DNA from: Multifurca ochricompacta
Lineage: Eukaryota; Basidiomycota; Agaricomycetes; Russulales; Russulaceae
Direction: 5' to 3'
Assembly: GCA_022496185.1 (NCBI GenBank)
Contig: WTXG01000336.1
Coordinates: 1-34,829, forward strand
DNA: 34,829 nt
Position 1 is the first letter of the stretch. Each line of letters begins with the position of its first letter. The notes below the pieces were generated by a model. That model did no database searches, was not told the origin of the DNA, and saw nothing but the letters and a program-made list of their open reading frames with translations. Shown in pieces: positions 1 to 9,719 of the stretch. The position numbers were made by a program, and so were the translations under genes.

Positions 1-129
1 AACAGGTGCAAGGGACTTTGGCGGTACCCGTGCTTCGGCGGGTACGGGGGTGACCGCAGAGCTGTTTTTGCCGTTGGCGTTCCGGGCAAAGCCGTTGTCG
101 TGAGGGTGAGATAGCGCTACGGGTGCCAT
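1..129 (-). CDS. N-terminus of an unidentified leftward gene (partial)
   Basis: An ATG on the minus strand at 129 opens a frame of 43 codons that is still open at the window edge. The peptide begins MAPVALSHPHDNGFARNANG and is polar, Pro/Ala/Asn-rich, with no membrane segment or recognisable domain. I do not recognise the family. It is shorter than a usual ORF cutoff because the window cuts it. Support is modest: an ATG with no stop, and TATA-like sequence about 145 bp upstream. It could be a chance open frame. Confidence 0.4.
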   Translation of the reverse strand, partial: MAPVALSHPHDNGFARNANGKNSSAVTPVPAEARVPPKSLAPV

Positions 130-270
130 GATGAGTTGCTTATTTGCTACAAAGATGAAGGCGTTAAGTTTGTGGATGCAGTTGTTGTTGTTGCTAGTAC
201 AGTCCGAAGGCTTGTCGGGACAGAGAAGATGGCGGACGGACGAGAGGTGTGGCCGGGAGGAGTGTGCCTT

Positions 271-290
271 TATATTATATATATTATTTT
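271..290 (-). promoter_or_regulatory. TATA-like patch upstream of the partial gene
   Basis: This is a 20-bp run made almost only of T and A (tatattatat/atattatttt), about 145 bp upstream of the ATG at 129. It fits a core promoter for the leftward gene, but the patch reads as TATA-like on both strands, so direction is inferred. Confidence 0.25.
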
Positions 291-346
291 TACCCAATTA
301 CCCAGTCATCCACAAGCCGAAGCCGGGCGGACCATCAACGGGTTGT

Positions 347-403
347 CTCCTCTTGTCTCCTCTTGTCTCCTCTTCCTTTCCTTTCCTCTCCTCTCCTCCA
401 TCG
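347..403. repeat. CT-rich (polypyrimidine) tract
   Basis: Tandem gtctcctctt units run into cctttcctctcctctcctcc on the plus strand. A similar tract occurs at 2280-2322. Such tracts are common in fungal promoter regions, but no plus-strand gene follows either one clearly. Confidence 0.7.
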
Positions 404-1725
404 TCATTTCTGACATGACAACACTCAAAATCGATTTATCCGTTTTCTTTTTCTCACATGAAAAAGTCTGTCTCCGCCTCCTCACTTTTCTTTCATATCA
501 GTAGCACAGCGGCCTAGATCAATAGGACTCAGCGGGGAAGCCTTTTCTCCGCGCGATATTAAACCAATCGGAACATGTGAGTTAATCACTACCGGTACGG
601 CTGTATTTTTTTGGGGTTCAAGACGATCTGCTTGATTCTAGACTTCGCACACAACTTTTCATTCATTTTCCTCTAGATGGCGAGTCAGTTTCAAGGTACC
701 TCTGCGCCGACCGAAAAACGCTACTCTATCTCCCCGTAATTGCTACAGCTAAGCCTGTTTTTATGAGCTTGAAACCTTCTCTGGACAGGCGCTCACCTTG
801 CGCGGTCTCCGTGAAGCAGTCACCGTGCTGTCCCATGTACCCAGTATGAAGTGACAGCTCTGCCACCTCCCGCTGCATGAATCACACAGAAAAAATGATA
901 GGCATCGCGACGTCGGATCCAACGAGCGTCCTAATCTCGCAATGTCGTTCTATCTGCACCCTGTTCGCCCTTCTATCGTTACAGTCCGTCTGAGACCCCG
1001 CCGCGCCGGAAGCGCCTCCGCCGCCATGGTTATCGATGGTAGGCACAATGACGTAACGGCTCCCAACCCACGCTGTGGACCGCTGTTGTGCCACCCTATA
1101 TTATATCAGTTTCCACCATCGTCGCTAACTGGAGAGCATATTATTCTACTCACCTCTTCATCGTCAAGGAAAAGGCAGTGAGAGAGATTTTGACCAGGCC
1201 CAAGTTACAAATGCAGCCCGACACGCGGGCTATGGTATACAGGACACCAATTTCACCCTCACGTTTAAGTCTCCATGGCCAGAGACCCGGAGTTTCTGAT
1301 CATGGAGATCCCTCCTCTCGTTTGACTCAGGTTGAGTGCTGCTCTCCATACGATCAATTCAACACAGTGCAAGACCTACCCGATAGGAAGGAGCTTGATT
1401 GTGACGTAGGGCCGCGGGACCATACCATCAGTCAGCCTCAGTGGTATCTCCCCTGCAGGGCCAGATATAAACAATTCCATACAACCATTGCTTTCCAATT
1501 TCCAATCATACCCAAGACAAACTCCGATGCCTTTTTATATTCCCTTATCCCGTGTTGGTCACCCGAAACCTTCGGACGCGTTAGATCTCTATCTATATAC
1601 GTGTCCTCAAAGAGCAGCTACTCATCATTGAGAGATAAGCAAGCCTCCACAAGAAGAGAGGACCATGCGGGAAACACCGAGATAGGCAGCGCCGCTCCTC
1701 GACGATACGGGGCCGCGCACCTATA

Positions 1726-1755
1726 CAAGACAAGACAAGACAAGACACAAGACAA
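1726..1755. repeat. CAAGA short tandem repeat
   Basis: Four to five copies of caaga lie in tandem (ctatacaagacaagacaaga and on). This is a simple pentanucleotide repeat. Confidence 0.7.
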
Positions 1756-2279
1756 CGCACGCGCCGCGCCGCGGCACCTCCATAGTGGGCTACGTAACAC
1801 GATCGAGATCGATAATCACATTTTTTTCTCGGATGTGCCAGCAGGACCTGGGGTGGGGGAATTGTCGATCGCTTCTGCGTCAGAGGTTCATGAATGTCAA
1901 GGCACTTGTGTTTTTCTGTAAATCACCTCTCGCGGGCTTGCACGGTCTTTTGTGTGGCGCTGGCTCCTTTCCCTGTTGTGGATACATATGCTTGCGTCGC
2001 GTGTTCGCGTCGCACGTGGCGTCCTGTGGGCGTTGGGTGATTCCAAGTTTGGTGGTGGCGGGCGGACAACGGTTGATCACGATCACGATCACAGGGTTTT
2101 CATGACGAAGGTGGCGAGGGAAGCGGCGCCTCGTTTCTTCAAATCGGATAGTTGGATCCGAAGAACGACTGACCACTCAACCCTACCCGCTAGCTGTGGG
2201 CAAGGGGAGGGTAAGACGGACACGTCCCCATACCGGGGAAGTTGAAGTGCTGTGCGGCCACAGTAACTGGTGAACCGAT

Positions 2280-2322
2280 GCGCCCCTCTCCTCTCCTCTC
2301 CTTTCCTCTCCTCCCCCCTTCC
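2280..2322. repeat. CT-rich tract
   Basis: This plus-strand polypyrimidine run (ctctcctctcctctcctttcc) has the same flavour as the tract at 347-403. No gene is assigned nearby. Confidence 0.65.
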
Positions 2323-3128
2323 GACTCAACTAGTACTATTACCTTGTTGGCAGGCGGGGCGGCCCAGCCCAGCCCACACTTGCACTAAGTCCGCTTCCCG
2401 TCCCGTGACGTCATTCGCACGTGTGTTCATCATGTCCCGTACCTCCGAGGGGTCCCTTCTTGCCCGTTTCGGCGGGTCGCCTATCAGGGAGATGGCTGAT
2501 GTAGTCCAGTCAGCTTGGGCAGTTTGGTTAACACGGAACTTGAATTTGAACTTGGAAACGATCTTAATCAACGTTGACGGTTTTCGGCGTAGAACGGGTC
2601 ATCGAAGCTTTGACTTTGTTCCTGGTTTGCGGTTCAGTTCAAGACCTGAAAGCGCATTGCCTGTCTGTTTGTCAACGGGTAAGACCTATCAATATTAAAA
2701 AATAAAAAATTCTGAACTCGTCCGAATTAGGTGGGACATGCCAAATATAATGATGACTCACATAGATTTTTCCTCGCGTCGTCTGCAGCAGAGATCGGGT
2801 GAGTTTCATGATAAATACCATTGTACTACCGGTACCCTAACTTCTATATACGTCGCACAGCCGTTCTGTGCTGTGCTGTCCCGTTGGTATCGGCAGCAGC
2901 GACATTTTTTCGCATCGCATAAGACAAAGAAACGAATAAGAAAAGAAAAAGAACTCGGACGCACGATTGATACCGACTGACTGATGATGGGGAAGGGGGG
3001 GGGGAGGGAGTTACAGCCCCCACTCCCTCATTCGCCTGACTTGATCTTGAACAGGCCATGAGGTTATCGGGTTGCCTGAGCTATACATAACCAATCTATA
3101 CAAAATCGTTACACTCTCCCCCCCCTCT

Positions 3129-3225
3129 CTCACACACGCACGCACGCACGCACACGCACACGCACACACATGCGTGCACATGCACGCCCGAATTCACACA
3201 CACACACATACACACACACACACGC
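3129..3225. repeat. CA/CGCA microsatellite
   Basis: Runs of cacacg, cgcacgca and cacacaca extend over nearly 100 bp, with a short interruption (gcccgaattc) in the middle. It is a dinucleotide/tetranucleotide microsatellite in the intergenic stretch. Confidence 0.9.
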
Positions 3226-4082
3226 CACCCTAGGAGTTTGTTTCCGCCCCCTGTTTGATGCCTAGGCGTCTCACTCTTCTCCCCTGATCTGTGATCCTGA
3301 AAAAAACTCGGAGTTGGCGGCGCGAAAGAAGTTTAATCTAACCCTCTCACATTCATGGTAGGTGCGTCTAGTTATCCGGTTCTGTCTAGCTCCATTAGTC
3401 ATGATGGGCCCTTCATGGCATGGATGGTCGGTCATGATAAGTGCCGCTTCTTTACAACCCCCCTTACAACCTTTCCAAAACACTGTTTTGGAGTTTGGTT
3501 GTCTTTTTGGTGTTGAGGTAGATAGTATTAAGAGCCATGTGTGTAGCTGCGCTGCCACCATCGGGTCATGCCGGGTGTGGTGTGACAGAGGGACATTATT
3601 CAAAACAAAATTTGTGGATTCAAGGTCCTTTTGTAACTGTAACATGTACACACGTTTTTATATCGGTTGAGCTGTCTCTTTTCCATGGGCGTTGGTACCC
3701 ACCAGTTGTACTGTCGCGCGCACCAACGCATCCTTTGAATGTGCTCATCACTACCACTTACGGCTCAGTTCATGCGTTGCACCTGTCTCCCTCTTTCGAA
3801 AATAGAAAAGTTTATACAAAATGCTGTAGGTACAAGATTACACCAAAAAAAAAGAAAACATTTAGGTCGCATATTGTGTCCACGCATGCCATGTCGTATA
3901 GATATGTACACCCAGCTATGGTGAAAAAAAAGCAGATCAGATCATTATTGTCGTCGTCATCGGCCATGTCCTATGGGAGTCGTGAATGTAAAAAGTCGTA
4001 TGTAAGCGCAACTCGATGAGGTCTTCCTATTGCATATGGTACTCCAACCCTTTTTGACCAAGGGGGTATCGTCTCATGTAAA

Positions 4083-6741
4083 TCATTGTAGCTCTGGTGG
4101 CCATCGCTTACGTGGGATCCATCTCCCATCAGCGTCAAAACGCGGGTTCCTTGGGTATTCAAGTCCAATATCCTTACTCGTCCCTATCGGAACTGTATAT
4201 GCGTAGTAGATATGACGTGAGAGGAGATAAGGAAGGGGGAGAAAGGAAGAGAAGAAGAAAAGCAAGACTCACGGAGCCATGTCCACGTACGCGGGCCGAA
4301 GACCTGTTCCCAGTGCGCACGCAAATCGCCAAGCCACCACAGATTTCCCTCGAGACCGATGCGACCCCATTCGGCATCCCACGCTTGCCGTGTGCGACGC
4401 TTCGCCCTGTGGCGCCACCACCCCCCATCCCCAAGTTCGAATCAGCACCAGGTACGAGTATAGGACCGGTAAAAGGGACGCACGCGCACGCCCAAAAAGA
4501 ATGCATTTCATTCAGCACCGCATTCTCACGGTCTTTCATTGCACGCGCAGCGACATGCTCAACGGTCGTCTGGTTCGTGGTGATGAGCACAATGTGTGTC
4601 ATCAGCATGGCCGAAGTGAACACCGAGAACAGTCCCGATCTGTAGCAATTCCCATCAAGAGATACTCCGCGCGCGGGGATGGAGGATTAGAAGCGGAACG
4701 TACAAGACAATGACAACGATATGTTCCGGGTCGACAGTTTTATCTGTGCGCGTGGTGGCCCGTGCGTTGAGCGCTACAAGCGTGGAAAACGTCCAAAGGC
4801 AGAACAGTGCGGCCCACACCACGAACACGAAGAAGAACTGTCGACGCCACCACATCGACAAGTCAGCCAACCTTCTTCAAAACGAGATTCAAAGGAAGCC
4901 AGGTGTCATGAAACTCACCTTTTGGTTCTGCGCACCAACACACTGGCCGATCCCTGAGCCACCCCGCCGTCAGCCCTCGACCGAACGAGCATAAGAAAGA
5001 TGGCGCGCTCACAGGGACAATGATGATCGTATTTCATCACGCACTGGGTTACCTCCCTCATCAGTTCTCCTACCCGTTTCAAAAACAAACAAGCGACGAC
5101 ACACCATACCACATGCTCTACAGTGATGCGTTCGCGGCGGCTTTACGATCTCGCACCTCCGACAAAACCGGTGTTCCTCTCGTAGAGAAGGAAGCGCCGG
5201 TGGCTCACGCCCTCGCGCCTGCTCTTGAGGTTGCTGGGAGTTGGGCCTGGGATACTTTTCTACAGGAGGAGGCGGGAAGGTAGCATATTCAGCGTGTACG
5301 CTGTTCTCGGCGCTGGGTTGAGTGATGGGCCCTTGTGATTGAGTGGTGGAGTAAGTGTATGAGTGGAGAGTGCTGGATCCGCGCGACTGCTGGCGCGTCC
5401 GGCTCGGGCGGGAAGAAGGATAAGATGGGGATGTAAGAGAAGATGAGGAAGGAGGGATGCTGCGCGTGGACGAGCCCTGGGATATTTGAGACGGTAACGC
5501 TGACGCTGACGGCTGTGGGAGTTGTGGTTGTGATGTTTGAGCTGGTGGGATGTCTTGGTAGGACGTCGAATTTTCAAGGGATGGGAGTTCTTCGCCAACC
5601 GTGTCGGAGACTGATTGCCTCTGAACGTACTGTAAAAACCAATCAAGGCAAACACGTCGTCAGAATCATCGGAGAAACGAGTCAAGAGAGATAAGAGAAG
5701 GAAAAAAGGGGTGCGCTATGGAGCCTGTGCGCGCTGGCTGACGTCAAGATGTGAGTCCGTGCAGGGATGATAGGAAGTAGTTGTGCCCTGCCCCAGACTG
5801 GCATCACAAACGTGTTGTTGCAAGCAACGTAAGTTGCTTCCGCTGCACGAACCCAGGTGAGGGTGCCAACAGACGCATACACACACCCAGCATAACTGAT
5901 GGTGCACTTTGCCTGTCTCAAAATTACGGTGATGACGTAAATGGGGCAGAATGTTACAACATGGGCGCGAGTGCGCATGAAGAGAGGGAAGCCGAACACA
6001 ATTTGGCAGACCATGAGCTTTGCACGAGGGGGTGAGTGGGGAGAAACGACAGACACGAGGTGGGGGATACGCAAGAGACTCCAAAAGCGGTTGAAAGATG
6101 GGGAGAGGAGGGGTGTTCCAGATAATGGGTTCGGGGTGTGGTGTGGTATTGAAATAATAAGAAAACTCACTTTGATCGCAGAACCTGGTGGAGTAAAGAC
6201 GACCTAGGCCATTCCAATCCACACGTGAGCTCATTAATACAGGGAAGTACATAGGCGGATGCACACGTTGAGAGAAACACGCGAAAGTGGACAACGCACC
6301 TTGATATACGCCCATATCATCATCATACCAAGCACAGCAAACACAGATAAGAAAACGACTACACACGCCCGAAAAGATGAGCATAATAATAATCAAAAAC
6401 GGGAGAGCGTAGAGAAAAGTGTGGGTGTGAGGGGATCAAATGTAAATGTAAACAAAGGCAAGGGCAACGAGAACAACAGATTGAGGATACTCACTGCCCA
6501 TGGTGCGCGGGCCAAGAGAGTCGCTCTCACGTTTGATCATTGGTATGCACAATCTCCCGACATACACATAGGTTGAGTAGGCAATGATAACAGAGGCGAT
6601 AGCAACGGTCAACTTGAGCACGAACCAGGGCTGGGGGTTCTTCCGTGAGTTTCGCCGTTCACGACGTGCGCGTGTTGCGCCGTCGACGATGGTGGCCAGG
6701 GAACGAGCTTTACGATGTTCATTTGGCGTCGTTGAAGACAT
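4083..6741 (-). CDS. DHHC-type protein S-acyltransferase (palmitoyltransferase), 10 exons, 485 aa
   Basis: Integral-membrane enzyme that transfers palmitate to cysteines of substrate proteins at Golgi, vacuole or plasma membrane. I joined exons 6741-6495, 6358-6300, 6203-6171, 5629-5105, 5043-5013, 4953-4919, 4837-4704, 4639-4490, 4406-4273 and 4192-4083. All introns are GT...AG and phases match, giving 1458 nt (485 codons plus TGA). Visible parts: TM1 ~40-65, TM2 ~84-105 followed by VVFTPPG, a Ser/Pro/Gln-rich linker ~114-265, the Cys-rich domain FCRRCEIVKPPRTHHCRACG ~268-287, DHHC at 294-297 (catalytic C297) then PW, TM3 ~311-331, TM4 ~349-374, the TTxE motif (TTVE, 379-382), and a C-terminal W-rich segment typical of fungal PFA3-like proteins. 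The donor of exon 8 is ambiguous (4490 or 4486). Intron 3 (6170-5630, 541 nt) is far longer than the others (59-136 nt). The gene looks intact. Confidence 0.93.
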
Positions 6742-6949
6742 TATTTTAGAGACATGAACGTAGAAAAGAAAAGACAGAGGGTCAATGTAAATGCAGAGGG
6801 TCAAGGTAAATGCAACAGGCAAACCAGCCAGCCTTGTATCGGTAATTACCGAAATTGAATGACCTCATCATTATCATTGCGTCAGCAACACTGCATCTTA
6901 TCTCCATCTGTTTCCTATGTTCTCTCGTTCTCTCACATAATTCAACACT
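6742..6949. promoter_or_regulatory. Short divergent intergenic region (candidate bidirectional promoter)
   Basis: Only 208 bp separate the ATG of the palmitoyltransferase gene (6741, minus) from the ATG of a small rightward ORF (6950, plus). The stretch holds a 19-bp tandem pair at 6777-6795 and 6796-6814 (gagggtcaatgtaaatgca, one mismatch in the second copy) and a pyrimidine-rich run just before the rightward ATG (tctctcgttctctcac). Promoter function is inferred from layout only. Confidence 0.4.
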
Positions 6950-7129
6950 ATGTCCTCTGAGAAGCATGAACTCTTTGGTCTCAGTAGGCTGGGATTGCAA
7001 CTTGCCTATAACTCTCTTCTTAAGCTGAAAAAATCCATTGTCTATGAGGAGTCTGAGGAGGAGGAAGGCCCTCCAGAAGGTCTCAAGCAGCAGGTCAACA
7101 TGATGCTCTCTTTGTTGGGGTTGAAGTAA
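6950..7129 (+). CDS. Small 59-codon ORF cut at a retrotransposon junction
   Basis: The frame starts with ATGTCCTCTGAGAAG and runs to a TAA at 7127-7129. The peptide has a neutral helical start (MSSEKHELFGLSRLGLQLAY), an acidic patch (YEESEEEEGPPEG) and a helical end (QQVNMMLSLLGLK). I do not recognise it. The stop codon lies at the point where homology to a Copia element begins (about 7128), so it may be the truncated first exon of a host gene divergent from the palmitoyltransferase gene. A chance frame is possible. The composition and the pyrimidine-rich leader argue mildly for a real gene. Confidence 0.4.
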   Translation: MSSEKHELFGLSRLGLQLAYNSLLKLKKSIVYEESEEEEGPPEGLKQQVNMMLSLLGLK

Positions 7130-7633
7130 TTATTGTGAGTTTTGAGAATGACTTTGCCTGTTCCTTCGACTTGGACTATGGAGCCATCACCAATTGTCAC
7201 CTGATGTCCCATATGTGGGAGATATTCAGAAAAATCTTCTAAATATGGTGTAAAATGGGTGGTGGCTCTGCTATCCATCATCCAAGGGTTGCTGCCATCA
7301 TTGACTTCTTGCATATGTTTGGTCAAGGTATAAAGTGAAATGCAAGGTGTCTCATGCACCTCCTGTATTCTTCCACTACCATTAACTACAGTAGCTATTT
7401 GGGTGGAATTACTTTGTACACTGGGGCCTTGCCCCTTCCTCTTGTTGCCTTTTTTGCCTGCATCAGCATTGGCTCTGTCCTGTTTCCTTTGCTGACATTC
7501 ATTAGCCTTGTGGCCTGGCTTCTGGCAATAGAAGCAGGTGACATCATTGGACAATGATGCACCTGCAGGACATGGTGTGAAATTTTGTTGTTGTTTAGAT
7601 TTATTTTTGTTGACATGGGCTGCCTTGTTAAGG
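7128..7633 (-). pseudogene. Internal Ty1/Copia fragment: Gag zinc knuckle and protease
   Basis: This minus-strand frame carries a retroviral zinc knuckle CFYCQKPGHKANEC (CX2CX4HX4C) and the start of an aspartic protease. The active-site triad reads DSR (WMMDSRATTH) where the related element on the plus strand at 29.9-30.4 kb has DSG. Homology to that element covers about 29887-30372 and stops abruptly at both ends, with no LTR, polypurine tract or primer site here. It is therefore a gag/protease slice, not a full insertion. It is probably non-functional. Confidence 0.85.
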
Positions 7634-7770
7634 TGTAACACTCAGCGGGGTGTTCTGTGTGACATGCACCGATCGGCTTGAGTCCACCAGTCTGGCACTA
7701 GTCAGCCACATCCACGGCACCCGACACTGTGGGTCCGGGATCTACAACAGGCCTAGCACAACAGGGCTAG
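7634..7770. other. Short spacer of unclear origin
   Basis: This lies between the end of Copia homology and an LTR start (TGTCACAG at 7771). It begins tgtaacactcagcggggtg, which resembles an LTR terminus, but no matching partner was found in the window. Confidence 0.3.
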
Positions 7771-7987
7771 TGTCACAGCCAGGTGCTAGCTGTGTACAGG
7801 GTCAGTTTGTGTCAAGGAGGATCAAGCGCTGTAGCCAAGATATCAAGGGTCAAGACAGGATTATTCAAGCCCTGCAAGTTGCAGTGGGCATGCGCGGAAG
7901 ACGAAATCGAATGAGGACACTTGGTCCCGTCACGAGATGATTGGGATGAAGACTCCTAAGGCGTGGCTTAGGGGCTCAAGTGGGGGC

Positions 7988-8714
7988 TGTCCTGGATGCG
8001 CATTTTTGGCATCCCGGACCGCTTGAAAGCCATCCTGAGGGTGCGTGCGTTATACAAGTCGACCTTCTTAGACTTAGATAAGATAAGAAGGAGTTTGGAC
8101 TGATCTGACCTGGTCCACGCGATGCAAAGTAGTTGCTGCCCTATGCAGCAATGGACATTATAGATACACGCGGCCTTTGTTTGAGTAATACAATTTGATG
8201 ATTTGATTATAGAGTGATCCAAAGTAGTCTAGTATGTATTTTAGATAATGCCAGACCGGCGGAAAGGATCGCGCATTAGTAAATAAGATGTGTCAGGGCA
8301 CTCAGGAGAGCGAGCCACTGATAACTAATTAGATTTACATTGCACGCTCAATCGGCTTTGGTATTTCATAGAGTAGTACTAGGACATATTTAAAGACACC
8401 CTGTAGCACGCTGCAGACCCCATCTTGTCCTCTTGGGGCTGTAGGTGCGCTTTATCACTTTATCTTTGTATTTACTTAGGCCCAGCTAATCTTGTCCTCT
8501 TGGGGCTGTAGGCTCTTAGCAAAGTTCAATATAGGTCTATTCTTGCTGCATAAGCAAGGCAGAGTCCTCTGACTGCTTCAAGCCTTACGCATGCATTAAT
8601 CTCCGCGTTCTGGGCAGCTTTCCGACAAGGCATTTTCACCTCTGAAGTTTTACTACGATCTTTACATCTAATCTTATCAAACATAGCAAGCGCGGGATAG
8701 AAGCACCCGTTACA
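7988..8714 (+). mobile_element. Solo LTR (727 bp) with TSD GGGGC, nested in the L1 LTR
   Basis: It starts TGTCCTGGATGC and ends CACCCGTTACA. It is flanked by perfect GGGGC duplications at 7983-7987 and 8715-8719. A TATTTAAA box lies at 8387-8394, and about 30 bp later a motif cttgtcctcttggggctg appears twice (8422-8445 and 8489-8512). No internal coding region remains, so LTR-LTR recombination removed it. Confidence 0.85.
8422..8512 (+). repeat. Duplicated 24-bp leader motif flanking an intron-like spacer (plus)
   Basis: The motif cttgtcctcttggggctg with flanks occurs at 8422-8445 and 8489-8512. The spacer starts at the gtgcgc after the first copy's CTGTAG and holds gctaat, a branch-point-like sequence. 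Removing GT...AG would leave one motif copy. Inverted relatives lie at 9742-9764 and 9839-9862. Confidence 0.7.
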
Positions 8715-9079
8715 GGGGCCTCTTTCGGTTGGGGATCTATACACCTGTATTTGGTACAGGAGAACAGACTTAGGGTCTGTCTCCAGATTCTAGTAAGTCC
8801 TTTTAAGTACACAGCAGATAGACAGTGAGCTAATATAACTATCTAGACCTAACAGCATTGGGACATCGTCATGGCCATGTCATAGCTACATCATAGGGAG
8901 GTAGTCTAGATGGTACAGAGGGACATTGGTGTGGATAGGAAGGGGCTGCATCCCTGATATTTGTACAGACCTAGACACAGATAGTAAGTTACTTAGTTAT
9001 CTAGTGTAGGTAACAGAATCGTTGTAAAACCCCGAAACGCGAAGTAAGTCATAAACACGAAGCCTCGATAAACGTCACA

Positions 9080-9095
9080 TTACTCCCCTCCTACA
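9080..9095 (-). promoter_or_regulatory. Candidate polypurine tract of the minus-strand L1 remnant
   Basis: On the minus strand AGGAGGGGAGTAA sits directly before the LTR start TGTGACG. In LTR retrotransposons such a tract primes plus-strand DNA synthesis, and it fixes the element's direction. Confidence 0.6.
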
Positions 9096-9117
9096 GTTGT
9101 GCTTGCCCCAAGCACCT

Positions 9118-9594
9118 CTAGTCGTCACGTGTGAGGTCAACGACACGAGATGGAGCATGGCGCAGACGGCGTCGACGAGGTAGGCGGGTACTGCCTATAC
9201 TGCCCGCTTGAAGGACGGCACGTAGTTCAGGATGCGGGGTGTAACGAGTGGCCTCCTCTGGGCGTATACGTTGATTGTTAGCATAGGCATATGTTAAGAA
9301 AGGAAATAATCTGTGGTACATGTCTCCTCTTGAAAGGGCGTGTATGGCTAACTGGATGTCTTGATTCGCGCGGTCTGCTTGGCGACGCCAGTGGGCTAGT
9401 TTGTAGTGAGCCTGATCCAAATGTCTAGTAGCATATCGATAGCGTGAAACTTCTGCCCACGCGCCTGGGTCTTGTAGGTCGTCTAGGGCTGAGCTAACTA
9501 AGGGTGTGAAGGCCTGTTCTGCCTCGAACAGGCGCTGTTGGAATTGTGTGAGGATTGGGTTTGATCCCTGTAACGGGTGAAGCTCCGTGTACAC
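9118..9594 (-). pseudogene. Last ORF of a minus-strand LTR element, unknown function
   Basis: This open frame of ~158 codons ends 23-38 bp before the polypurine tract, so it is the most 3' ORF of the remnant. The protein is largely helical, with an Arg/Gln-rich middle (AHWRRQADRANQDIQLAIHA), a basic patch (RLPRRRRLRHAPSR) and the end VVDLTRDD. The first codon offered is GTG, preceded directly by TAA, so no true start is seen. A neighbouring frame upstream (to about 9717) carries Cys/His residues (GHCLTRDVC), suggesting a frameshift splits a longer protein. No RT or integrase is present. Function unknown; it occupies the same place as ORF3 in the gypsy elements further on. Confidence 0.5.
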
Positions 9595-9719
9595 TTAGAA
9601 ACAGGAAGGGCAAAGGTGTGGTGACCTAAGTCGTTGGGCGTACCGCGGAGGCAAACGTCACGCGTTAAGCAATGACCAGGAACTGTGTCACCCACTGTGG
9701 TTTATGCAACCACAATGAC

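Larger units (their letters stand above)
130..4082. other. Long intergenic stretch, no convincing gene
   Basis: No recognisable protein domain, spliced gene or RNA gene was found on either strand. It holds CT-rich tracts, a CA-rich microsatellite and a short CAAGA repeat. The longest open frame (1088-1921, plus, 277 codons) has scattered composition, contains the CAAGA repeat in frame and shows no motif. Several short frames overlap on both strands without homology. The stretch lies between two leftward genes, so it would hold the 3' region of the palmitoyltransferase gene and the promoter of the partial gene at 1-129. Confidence 0.6.
7771..9079 (-). mobile_element. LTR of family L1 (577 bp without its insertion), 3' LTR of a minus-strand remnant
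   Basis: Plus-strand ends are TGTCACAG and ...CGTCACA. Removing the nested LTR at 7988-8714 and one 5-bp duplication leaves 577 bp, matching the solo LTR at 10280-10858 (579 bp). The two share blocks such as gactcctaaggcg, agaacagactt, taactatctag and ccgaaacgcga. Direction follows from the purine-rich tract next to it on the minus strand (AGGAGGGGAGTAA, then TGTGACG). No matching TSD flanks it (gctag versus ttact), as expected if it is one end of a larger, rearranged element. Confidence 0.75.

Noticed and set aside
1088..1921. 277-codon ORF as a host gene
   Set aside because: No domain, uneven composition, contains a simple repeat, no flanking exon signals I could connect. Not reported as a gene.
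4097..4713. Plus-strand ORFs over the palmitoyltransferase exons
   Set aside because: They lie antisense to exons 8-10, which have clear family motifs and matching splice phases.
5682..6170. 162-codon minus ORF as a separate gene
   Set aside because: It starts exactly at the donor of intron 3 of the palmitoyltransferase gene and has no recognisable motif; it is intron sequence.
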